From Chersky-840 sp035604715 (GTDB lineage: Bacteria > Actinomycetota > Acidimicrobiia > Acidimicrobiales > UBA8190), in NCBI GenBank assembly GCA_963731665.1, contig CAVSWP010000005.1:1-64000 (forward strand): a stretch of DNA of 64,000 nt. Direction: 5' to 3'. Both the position numbers and the translations under genes were made by a program. Every line of letters starts with the position of its first letter. The stretch's first letter is position 1. The notes under the pieces are model-generated. The model was given only the letters and a program-made list of their open reading frames with translations. It made no database searches and was not told the DNA's origin. Of the stretch, positions 38,201 through 45,608 are shown one piece after another.

Positions 38201-38611
38201 TCATCCGGCGAGGAACACCCCCATGACCAGGGCGGCGATCGACGACAGCGCGGCGAGCGCCCCCCACAGCGCCAGCCCCCGCTTGGTGGTCGCACGCGTG
38301 TGGAGGAAGGCGGACAGCCCCGCCAGCGCCACCACCACGATCTTGACTCCGAGCACCGCCTGCCAGGCATGGGTCTGTCCAGCGTGCACGGCCGAGACGT
38401 TCCACACCCCGGTGATCACGAGCACGCCGTAGGCCGGCCACTGGATGCGCCCGAAGGCGCGGGCCAGGGCCTTGGCCGCTCCCTCACCCAGAGAGCGGGC
38501 CGTGGGCACCAGCCCGGCCATGGTGAACTGGCCACCCACCCACACCGTGGCTGCCAGCACGTGCAGCGAGAGCCGGACCGCGTCGAGCGCGGGTGCAAGG
38601 CCGCCGCTCAC
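38201..38611 (-). CDS. CopD-like four-TM membrane protein
   Basis: GTG 38611 overlaps the crotonase stop (GTGA). The 136-residue protein has four TM segments and the CopD-type start LHVLAATVWVGGQFTMAGLV; also FGRIQWPAYGVLVITGVWNV and VLGVKIVVVALAGLSAFLHT. His residues within the helices (H20 in SLHVLA, H113 in FLHTRA) resemble those of the CopD/YozB heme- or copper-associated family. A role in copper handling near the oxidase genes is possible but not shown. Confidence 0.72.
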   Translation of the reverse strand: MSGGLAPALDAVRLSLHVLAATVWVGGQFTMAGLVPTARSLGEGAAKALARAFGRIQWPAYGVLVITGVWNVSAVHAGQTHAWQAVLGVKIVVVALAGLSAFLHTRATTKRGLALWGALAALSSIAALVMGVFLAG

Positions 38612-39378
38612 TTGCCCTGCCAGTTGGGCTTTCTCTTCTCGGCGAAGGCCACGGGCCCCTCCATGGCGTCGGCCGACGAGAACACCGACGCCACCGCTTC
38701 GGCGTTGAGCTTCCAGCCCTCCTCCTCCGAGACGCCGGCGGCGCGCACCATGACGTGCTTGGACCACCGCACCGCCAGGGGCGCGTTCTCGGCGATCACG
38801 TCGGCCAGCGCCAACGCTTCGTCCATGAGTCGCGCCGCCGGCACCACCCGGTTGACCAGGCCCAGCTGCAACGCCCGCGCGGCGTCGATCGAGTCCCCGG
38901 TGAGCGCCAGCTCGAGGGCGATGGCGATGGGGAGGCGCTTGGGGAGGCGGATGAGCCCGCCCGCCCCGGCCACCAGCCCTCGCTTGGCCTCGGGGATGCC
39001 GAAGGTGGCGTGGTCGGCGGCCACCACGAGGTCGCACGACAGCATGATCTCGCAGCCGCCCGCCAGGGCGGCCCCGTTGACCGCCGCGATGATGGGCTTG
39101 GGGAACTGCCGGTGGGTGATCCCGCCGAAGCCCCCCGAGCCCCCCATGATGGACCCCCCTTCACCCGAGGCGAAGGCCTTGAGGTCCATGCCCGAGGAGA
39201 AGGCCTTGTCGCCGGCGCCGGTGAGGACCACGACCGAGCAGGCGTCGTCCGCCTCGAGCTCGTCGAGCGCCGCCGCCATGGACAGGCTCACGTCGCCGTT
39301 GATGGCGTTGCGGGCTTCGGGCCGGTTGATGGTGAGGACCTCGACCCGACCCCGGCGTTCACGTTCGACTGCGGCCAT
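38608..39378 (-). CDS. Enoyl-CoA hydratase/isomerase (crotonase family)
   Basis: ATG 39378 follows AGAAGGAG and gives 256 residues. Crotonase motifs are LTINRPEARNAINGDVSLSM, FSSGMDLKAFASGEGG (oxyanion loop), IIAAVNGAALAGGCEIMLSC and the second-loop GIPEAKRGLVAGAGGLIRL. A catalytic Glu is present in PEAKRG. The product acts on acyl-CoA thioesters, probably in fatty-acid or related beta-oxidation. It is followed by CopD (4-nt overlap), with the thiolase-like gene 75 nt upstream. Confidence 0.9.
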   Translation of the reverse strand: MAAVERERRGRVEVLTINRPEARNAINGDVSLSMAAALDELEADDACSVVVLTGAGDKAFSSGMDLKAFASGEGGSIMGGSGGFGGITHRQFPKPIIAAVNGAALAGGCEIMLSCDLVVAADHATFGIPEAKRGLVAGAGGLIRLPKRLPIAIALELALTGDSIDAARALQLGLVNRVVPAARLMDEALALADVIAENAPLAVRWSKHVMVRAAGVSEEEGWKLNAEAVASVFSSADAMEGPVAFAEKRKPNWQGK

Positions 39379-39453
39379 GGGTGCTCCTTCTCCTGGGTGC
39401 GCCCGAGTCTGACCGGGCCCCACCCGGTGCCGCCACCCGACGTGCGGCCCCGT

Positions 39454-40935
39454 TCAGGAGGTGACCCGGTAACGCGGCGGTGTGCCCGACACCTCGATGG
39501 GTTGTCCCACCAGACTGCGCCCCGCCAGCGCGGCCAGCTCCCCCGGCGCCGCCGCGGCGGCGATCTGGCGCCCGTCGGGGAGCCGGGCGATCACCGGGGC
39601 GGAACGCACCACGCCGTCGGGCCCGACCTCGACGGTCGACGCCACCACGAGGGCCGGTCCGTGCGCCTCGGTCGCCACCGCCAGCGCGGTCTCGTCGACG
39701 TGGCGCTGGGCCTTTGCCGTGTCGGCCCGGTGCCAGCCCCGGGCCGGCGGCGTGGCGCCGTAGATGCCGACGGCGTGCTTGGTGGCGTACCACCCCATGG
39801 CGCTCACCAGGGCGGTGCCCCCGCGCTGGCGGAGGTGCTCGACCATGGTGGCGATGGCGTGCAGGGAGTAGTTGTTGCCCGGGCCCCCGAAGTAGGGGAG
39901 TCCCCCGGTGACCGTCAGCCCCCGGGGGTCGTCGGGCGCCAGCGCCAGGGCCTCGAGGGCCATCTCGACGGCGGACGGGAAGCACGAGTACAGGTCGAAG
40001 GCCCCGATGTCGTCCACGCCGAGCCCGGCCGCCGTGGTGGCGGCCGACACCGCGGCGTGCAGCCCCGGGGACGAGCCCAGGTCGGGGCGCGCCGTCGGGA
40101 ACCAGACGTCGGTGGCGTCGGCTCCCGACCAACAGAACACCGCCTCGTCGGCCACGCTGGCGGCTCGGGCGGCCGCCAGGGAGCACACGAGCACGGCGGC
40201 GCCCTGGTCGACGTGCAAGAAGGCGCACATGCGCTTGGGGTAGGGCTCGGCCACCAACCGGTTGTGCGGTGTCACCTCGGCCACTTCGGCGGGCGTGCGA
40301 GCCTCTGGGAACCAGGCGATGCGATGGCGCGCCGCCACCTCGGTGAACGGCGCCATGAGCGCACCCAGCGCGGCGCGTTGTTGGGCCGGTGTCCGACGCG
40401 CTCGGTGGGCGAGGACGCTTTCGAACAGGGCGTAGACGTGCACGGGGAGGATGAGCCCGACGGCGAGCTCGGCCCCGCCCACCCCGGCCCGGTCGTCGCC
40501 CACCACCGGGTCCGGCGCCAGGGCCCCATCCTGCGGGGCATGCGCCGACGACGGCGCAGCGGCCCCAGGGTGGACCTTGGCGAAGTGTTGCGCCTCGGCC
40601 CCCACCACGAGGGCGGCGTCGAGCTCGCCGGCGGAGATGGCCGCCGCCGCCCGGGTGACCAACCACTGCGGCGAGTTCCCGCCCACCGTGGTGACCTCGG
40701 TCCGCGTCGGGGCCAGTCCCAACTGCCGGGCCAGCGACGCCGCCGGCGCGACGCCCACCGGGGACATGACGTTCACCACCGAGACCCGCTGCACGCGCCC
40801 TCGGAGCCCGGGGGCGGCGTCCAGCGCCTCGTGGGCGGCCCGGGCGGCCAGCTCGAGCGCGGAGGCCGAAGCGTCGCGCTCGATGCACTGGCCGGTGGAC
40901 AGCACCACCGGCGTCCTGGTCTCGTCGAGTGCCAC
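39454..40935 (-). CDS. Thiolase-fold protein (acetyl-CoA acetyltransferase-like) without the usual nucleophilic Cys
   Basis: A 493-residue thiolase-fold protein with a C-terminal OB-like extension (VDETALAVATEAHGPALVVA onward). The region where thiolases carry the acylated Cys (QCxSG) reads TEVTTVGGNSPQWLVTRAAA and has no Cys. The later motifs FDLYSCFPSAVEMALEALAL and GGLPYFGGPGNNYSLHAIAT (GGPGN in place of GGxxA) are present. This matches a non-canonical actinobacterial thiolase-like group; activity may be thiolytic through another residue, or lost. It is the first minus-strand gene in the group with the crotonase. Confidence 0.8.
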   Translation of the reverse strand: MALDETRTPVVLSTGQCIERDASASALELAARAAHEALDAAPGLRGRVQRVSVVNVMSPVGVAPAASLARQLGLAPTRTEVTTVGGNSPQWLVTRAAAAISAGELDAALVVGAEAQHFAKVHPGAAAPSSAHAPQDGALAPDPVVGDDRAGVGGAELAVGLILPVHVYALFESVLAHRARRTPAQQRAALGALMAPFTEVAARHRIAWFPEARTPAEVAEVTPHNRLVAEPYPKRMCAFLHVDQGAAVLVCSLAAARAASVADEAVFCWSGADATDVWFPTARPDLGSSPGLHAAVSAATTAAGLGVDDIGAFDLYSCFPSAVEMALEALALAPDDPRGLTVTGGLPYFGGPGNNYSLHAIATMVEHLRQRGGTALVSAMGWYATKHAVGIYGATPPARGWHRADTAKAQRHVDETALAVATEAHGPALVVASTVEVGPDGVVRSAPVIARLPDGRQIAAAAAPGELAALAGRSLVGQPIEVSGTPPRYRVTS

Positions 40936-40984
40936 GGCCGGGTCACCCTACGTTTCGGCGCGCGGCGCGTGCCATGCTGGCCGC

Positions 40985-42439
40985 GTGCCCGACCACGACG
41001 CTGCCACGGGGCGCGCCGCGCCCACCCCGTCGGTCCCGGCGGCGCCGGGCGTGCGCTTCGGGGTGGCCACGGCCGGGTTCCAGACCGAAGGCGGGTACAA
41101 CGGCCCCGGCGAGCCGGCCAACAACTGGGTCCGCTGGGAGCAGGCGGGGCTCGTCGAGCCCTCGGGGCTCGCCGTGGACTTCTGGACCCGGTACGAGGAG
41201 CACCTCGACCTCGCCGCCGCCATGGGGTGCGACGCCTTCCGCCTCAGCGTCGAATGGGCCCGGGTCGAGCCCGCACCGGGGCAGATCGACGACGGCGCCC
41301 TCGAGCACTACGCCACCATCCTCCAGGCGTGTCGGGCCCGGGGCCTCGAGCCCCTCGTCACCCTGCACCACTTCACCCACCCCGCCTGGCTGGGGGAGGA
41401 CTTCTGGCTGTCGGGGGACTCGCCCGACCGGTACGCGGCGTGGGTCGAGACCGCCGTGGGACGGCTGGACCCGTGGTGCGCCACCTGGGTGACGTTGAAC
41501 GAGATCAACGCCGTGGCGCTGGGGTCGTACCTGCTGGCCCTGTTCCCCCCGGGTCGCACCCTCGCCTTCACCGACGCCACCGTGGCGCTCGACCACCTCC
41601 TGGCCGCCCACATCAAGGGGTACGACGCCGTCCACCGCCTCCAGCCCGGCGCCACGGTCACCACCAACAACGTGTCGCTGAGCCTCTACGAGCTGGACCG
41701 GATGCTCGTCGACGTGCTCGTGGCCCGGCGCGCCGGGGTGACCAGAGATGACCTGGGCACGTGGACCGAGCACCGACGATCCGAGTGGTATGCGGCGCTG
41801 TCACCGCCGGGGCCCCTCGAGCGGGCCCTGCGCCGGACCTCACGGCGCCGTTTGGGTGGCCCCGACGGCTTCCCGAGCGCCCTCGACGCGCTGTGGGCGA
41901 GCCCGCACGAGTGCACGCTCGACGTGGTGGGCATCGACTACTACGACCCCGTGGTCGCCCACCACGCCGGGCTCCCGGGGCGGCGCACGGCGGGAGGCCG
42001 GACGTGGGAGCCCGGCAACGCCCTGTGGGACGACCGCGTCGACGCCGAGGGCCTGGTCGAGTACTGCCGCGCCAACGTCTCGCCCGGCCTGGACCTGTGG
42101 GTGGTCGAGAACGGGTTGTGCAACCGGGTCCGCCGGGGTCGCAGCTTCGGGCGCCTCGACGGGTGGGACCGCACCCGGTACCTCCGGTCCATGCTGGGCG
42201 CCTTGATGGACGCCCTCGACGCCGGCGTGCCGGTAGGCGCGTACTACCACTGGTCGCTCACCGACAACTACGAGTGGGGCAGCTACGAACCCCGTTTCGG
42301 CATCCACGGGGTGGACCGCGCCCGGGGTCTGCGCGTCTCGGCCACCGACGCCATGGGCGGGGATGCCGCCGGTGCCTATCGGCGGATCATCGAGGGCCTG
42401 CGGGCGGGCGACCGTTCCGTGCTCGACGAGCCGGGCTGA
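40985..42439 (+). CDS. Glycoside hydrolase family 1 (beta-glucosidase-like)
   Basis: GTG 40985 gives 484 residues with a GH1 (beta/alpha)8 barrel: FGVATAGFQTEGGYNGPGEP, DAFRLSVEWARVEPAPG, LVTLHHFTHPAWLG. The acid/base is E173 in WVTLNEINAV and the nucleophile E375 in WVVENGLCNR; substrate-site residues appear in YYHWSLTDNYEWGSYEPRFG. It has no signal peptide and so is cytoplasmic. Aglycone specificity cannot be predicted. It diverges from the thiolase-like gene by 49 bp. Confidence 0.92.
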   Translation: MPDHDAATGRAAPTPSVPAAPGVRFGVATAGFQTEGGYNGPGEPANNWVRWEQAGLVEPSGLAVDFWTRYEEHLDLAAAMGCDAFRLSVEWARVEPAPGQIDDGALEHYATILQACRARGLEPLVTLHHFTHPAWLGEDFWLSGDSPDRYAAWVETAVGRLDPWCATWVTLNEINAVALGSYLLALFPPGRTLAFTDATVALDHLLAAHIKGYDAVHRLQPGATVTTNNVSLSLYELDRMLVDVLVARRAGVTRDDLGTWTEHRRSEWYAALSPPGPLERALRRTSRRRLGGPDGFPSALDALWASPHECTLDVVGIDYYDPVVAHHAGLPGRRTAGGRTWEPGNALWDDRVDAEGLVEYCRANVSPGLDLWVVENGLCNRVRRGRSFGRLDGWDRTRYLRSMLGALMDALDAGVPVGAYYHWSLTDNYEWGSYEPRFGIHGVDRARGLRVSATDAMGGDAAGAYRRIIEGLRAGDRSVLDEPG

Positions 42440-42453
42440 ACAACGCCGCGGTC

Positions 42454-42474
42454 CCGCCGGGCCTCAGCCGGCGG
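42454..42474. terminator. Short hairpin between convergent genes
   Basis: ccgccgg (42454-42460) pairs with ccggcgg (42468-42474) around gcctcag. It lies 14 nt after the GH1 stop and covers the thioesterase stop at 42464. It could terminate both transcripts; no T-run is present. Confidence 0.45.
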
Positions 42475-43114
42475 CGAAGTTCTCGGGTTCGACGGTGATG
42501 AACAGGCCCTCGCCCAGGGCGAGGAGGGTGTCGCCGTGACGCGCCTCGGCCTCGATCAGGAGCTTGCGGCCCTGGCGCGAGCGCAACTTGGCGCGCATCT
42601 CGATCTCGACGCCGAGCGGCGTGGGCGCCCGGTAGGTGATGGTGAGGCGTCCCGTGTACGCCGGGGTGGCGTTGATGGACAGCACGAATCCCATGACCTC
42701 GTCGATGAGGGCGGCCACCGCGCCGCCGTGGGCCCGCCCCGGCGCGCCCTCGAAGGCGGGCCCGAGCGTGATGCGCAACACGGCCACGTCGTCCTGGCGG
42801 GTGATGTCGGCCGCCATGCCCAGGGGGTTGGCCTTCCCGGTGACGATGTCGTCGGGGAAGTTGGTGCGCCCCCCACCGTCGGGGGGCGGACGCACGAACA
42901 CGGCGTGGACCATGTCGAGCGGGGCCCGCACGCGCTCGGGGGTGGCTTCCACGACTTCGGTCAGCTCCCGGGCCCGCGCGCTGATGCGATCGAGCACCTC
43001 GTCGTCGACCTCGTGGGCCACCACGGCGTGACCCAGACGCCGCAGGGCGCCGGCGGCGTCGATGCGAGACGCCGAGGCCGGCCCGTCTCGTCCGGCTTCG
43101 CCGACCGTCGTCAA
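42464..43114 (-). CDS. PaaI-like hotdog thioesterase
   Basis: TTG 43114 overlaps the acyl-CoA dehydrogenase stop as TTGA and gives 216 residues. The hotdog core is in the C-terminal 120 residues: GAPGRAHGGAVAALIDEVMG (the HGG loop and active-site acid), YTGRLTITYRAPTPLGVEIE and RHGDTLLALGEGLFI. It probably cleaves an acyl-CoA thioester. It is the third gene of a minus-strand set with an alpha/beta hydrolase and an acyl-CoA dehydrogenase. Confidence 0.85.
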   Translation of the reverse strand: MTTVGEAGRDGPASASRIDAAGALRRLGHAVVAHEVDDEVLDRISARARELTEVVEATPERVRAPLDMVHAVFVRPPPDGGGRTNFPDDIVTGKANPLGMAADITRQDDVAVLRITLGPAFEGAPGRAHGGAVAALIDEVMGFVLSINATPAYTGRLTITYRAPTPLGVEIEMRAKLRSRQGRKLLIEAEARHGDTLLALGEGLFITVEPENFAAG

Positions 43115-44364
43115 CTGCGCTTCACGTCGGCCCAGGCGGTGTCCTTGTCCACCTCGACGTCGCGGGGCAGGCCCAGGATGCGCTCCGCCATCTGATTGCG
43201 CAGGATCTCCGAGGTGCCCCCCTCGATGGTGTTGGCCCGGGCCCGCAGGAACGTCACGGCGCGCGCCTCGGCCCGGGTGTCACCGGCCATCCACGCCGTG
43301 GCGGCCACGCCGTTGGCGTCCATGGCGAAGTTCGATCGCCGCTGGTTGTACTCGGCGTTGAAGACCTTGTTGACCGAGCCCTCGGGCCCCGGTTGCTGGC
43401 CGCGCAGCCTGGCCGAGTTGGCGCGGAAGGCGGTCATCTCCTTGACCTCGGACTCGATGTAGAACTGGGCCAGGCGCTGGCGCACGCGCGGGTCGCTGCG
43501 GTCGGGGATCGACTCGAGGTACGACTGCCACGGGTCGCGCCGCACACCCCCGGTGAACGACACCGGGTCGAGCGAGATGCCCGCCAGTGCCACCCGCTCG
43601 TTCATGAGCGTGGTGCGGGCACAGCGCCAGCCGTCGCCCACGTCCCCCACGCGGTTGGCGTCGGGGATGCGCACGTCGGACAGGAACACCTCGTTGAACT
43701 CCGACGAGCCCGTCATCTGCTTGAGGGGGCGCACGTCCACCCCGGGGGCCTTCATGTCGAGGATGAAGTAGGTGAGGCCCTCGTGCTTGGGCACGTCGGG
43801 GTCGGTGCGGGCCAGCAGCATCCCGAACTTGGCGAACTGGGCGATGGTGGTCCACACCTTCTGGCCGTTGACCACCCACTCGTCGCCGTCGCGCACCGCC
43901 CGCGTCGACAGCGAGGCGAGGTCGGAGCCCGAGCCCGGCTCGCTGAAGAGCTGGCACCAGATCTCTTCGGCGGACAGGATCTTGCGCAGGTACCGCTCCT
44001 TCTGCGCCTCGGTCCCGTGGGCGATGAGCGTGGGGCCGGCCAGGCCCACGCCCAGAAGGTTGATCGACACCGTCGGGAGCCGGTAGTGCACCAGTTCGGA
44101 CCGGATGACCTGCTGCATCCACACCTCGCCCGACAGCCCCCCGAACTCCTCGGGCCACAGCGGCGCGGCGTAGGGGCTGCGCCCGATGATCCCCTGCCAG
44201 GTGAAGGGGTTGAACCCCGCGCCGGCCTTCAGCTTCTCGAGCGTGTCGTCGTCGCCGGTGTCGGCCGCCTCCATCCACCCCGCCAGCAGGTTGTCGTGCA
44301 GCCAGGCGCGAAACCCGGCCCGGAACTCCTGCTGCTGTGGGGTGTCCTCGTTCGTCCAACGCAT
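43111..44364 (-). CDS. Acyl-CoA dehydrogenase
   Basis: ATG 44364 has a GAGGAGA site and gives 417 residues. FAD/acyl-binding motifs are EIWCQLFSEPGSGSDLASLS, GDEWVVNGQKVWTT, FNEVFLSDVRIPDANRVGDV and EGGTSEILRNQMAERILGLP. It desaturates an acyl-CoA at C2-C3. It shares long stretches with the dehydrogenase at 55610-56836, including the EIWCQLFSEPG and NGQKVWTT blocks and the C-terminus. It is translationally coupled to the thioesterase. Bulky (steroid- or terpenoid-like) acyl chains are possible substrates. Confidence 0.93.
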   Translation of the reverse strand: MRWTNEDTPQQQEFRAGFRAWLHDNLLAGWMEAADTGDDDTLEKLKAGAGFNPFTWQGIIGRSPYAAPLWPEEFGGLSGEVWMQQVIRSELVHYRLPTVSINLLGVGLAGPTLIAHGTEAQKERYLRKILSAEEIWCQLFSEPGSGSDLASLSTRAVRDGDEWVVNGQKVWTTIAQFAKFGMLLARTDPDVPKHEGLTYFILDMKAPGVDVRPLKQMTGSSEFNEVFLSDVRIPDANRVGDVGDGWRCARTTLMNERVALAGISLDPVSFTGGVRRDPWQSYLESIPDRSDPRVRQRLAQFYIESEVKEMTAFRANSARLRGQQPGPEGSVNKVFNAEYNQRRSNFAMDANGVAATAWMAGDTRAEARAVTFLRARANTIEGGTSEILRNQMAERILGLPRDVEVDKDTAWADVKRS

Positions 44365-44394
44365 GACCGGTGTCTCCTCGGTTGCCCGGCGTCC

Positions 44395-45468
44395 TCAGCG
44401 CACGAGATGGATGGGCGACGCCGGGGCGGCACCGAGGGCCGGGCCGGGCGCGGCGCCGGACGCGGCCGCTTCGACCAGGACCCGGCGGCGGTCCATCACG
44501 GCGGCCACGAACTCCCGGCCGCGCGTCAGGTGGCGCAGGATGTCGACCTGACCCTGCGGACGGGGCAGCATCCACGAGTGGCCGCCGGGAACCCACACGA
44601 TGTCGATGCCCGTCAGCTCGGCGAATTCCCGGGCCGTGTCGGGGCTCACGATCCGGTCGAAGCAGCCCCACACCGGGAGGATGGGGATGCCCCCGGCCAC
44701 CACGCGCTCCACCTCGGGGCGCAGGTCCATGGCCATGAGCATCGACCCCACCGGCAAGGTGCGGCCCATGGAGCGCAGGTTGCGCCGGGCGTCGGGCCAC
44801 AGTCCTCGCAAGGTGGAGGCCAGGCGTCGCCCGATGAACAGGTCGGGGGTGTCCATGATGGCCGCCACCAGGAGGTCGGCCACACCCGCCATGTCGGGCA
44901 GCACCGGGGCCAGCAACGACACGATCACGCCCCGCCGGTGCTTCCATCCCGGCGTGGCCGCGCCGTCGCGGTAGATGATGCCCAACACCCTCTCGGGATG
45001 GGCATCGGCGTACTGCATCGCCACCGCACCTCCCATGGAGTGCCCCAGGATCACGGCCCGTTGGGCACCCACGTGGTCGAGCAGGTGCCCCACCACGTCG
45101 GAGATCTCGGTGATGGTCACGCGCTCCCACGGCAGGGGGTCGCTGCCGGCGAACCCCGGGAGGCTGGGGTTGAGCACGCGCCAACCGAGCGCTTGGGCCA
45201 GGTGGCTGCTCTCTCTCCAGTACATCCCCCCGCCGGCGAAGTACCCGTGCAGGTTCACGGCCCACACCGGCTCGCTCCCCGGCCCTTCGGGACCCTGCGC
45301 GTGCTCGTTGTCGGACATGGCGAAGCGCACGCGCCGTCCGTCGACGGTGAGCTTGTGAGGGATCATGCGCACCGGCCGTCGGGTGCCCGGCCCGCGGCCC
45401 GGCATGGGGGCCGGCGCGCCTCGAGGGGGCGTGGTGTGACGACGCGAGGGGAGCGCGGGCGCTTGCAT
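44395..45468 (-). CDS. Alpha/beta hydrolase
   Basis: The hydrolase core (from about residue 65) contains VNLHGYFAGGGMYWRESSHL (oxyanion hole), the nucleophile elbow GHSMGGAVAMQY, the acid in CFDRIVSPDT and the base in VPGGHSWMLP. The first 34 residues from ATG 45468 are Arg/Pro-rich and may not be translated; ATG 45405 and ATG 45366 are alternatives and none has a good ribosome site. It lies 30 nt before the acyl-CoA dehydrogenase gene. Ester or C-C hydrolysis cannot be told apart from sequence. Confidence 0.87.
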   Translation of the reverse strand: MQAPALPSRRHTTPPRGAPAPMPGRGPGTRRPVRMIPHKLTVDGRRVRFAMSDNEHAQGPEGPGSEPVWAVNLHGYFAGGGMYWRESSHLAQALGWRVLNPSLPGFAGSDPLPWERVTITEISDVVGHLLDHVGAQRAVILGHSMGGAVAMQYADAHPERVLGIIYRDGAATPGWKHRRGVIVSLLAPVLPDMAGVADLLVAAIMDTPDLFIGRRLASTLRGLWPDARRNLRSMGRTLPVGSMLMAMDLRPEVERVVAGGIPILPVWGCFDRIVSPDTAREFAELTGIDIVWVPGGHSWMLPRPQGQVDILRHLTRGREFVAAVMDRRRVLVEAAASGAAPGPALGAAPASPIHLVR

Positions 45469-45608
45469 AGTGACGCGACGACCCTAGCTCAGCGCGGGCC
45501 CCTACCCGCGGTACGTGATCTCGCGGGCACGCACCGTCGTCCGGCACGCTCGCGCACCGGGACCGACGCGCGGCGCGTCACCGTGCCCGCCACCTAGCCT
45601 CGGCCCTT

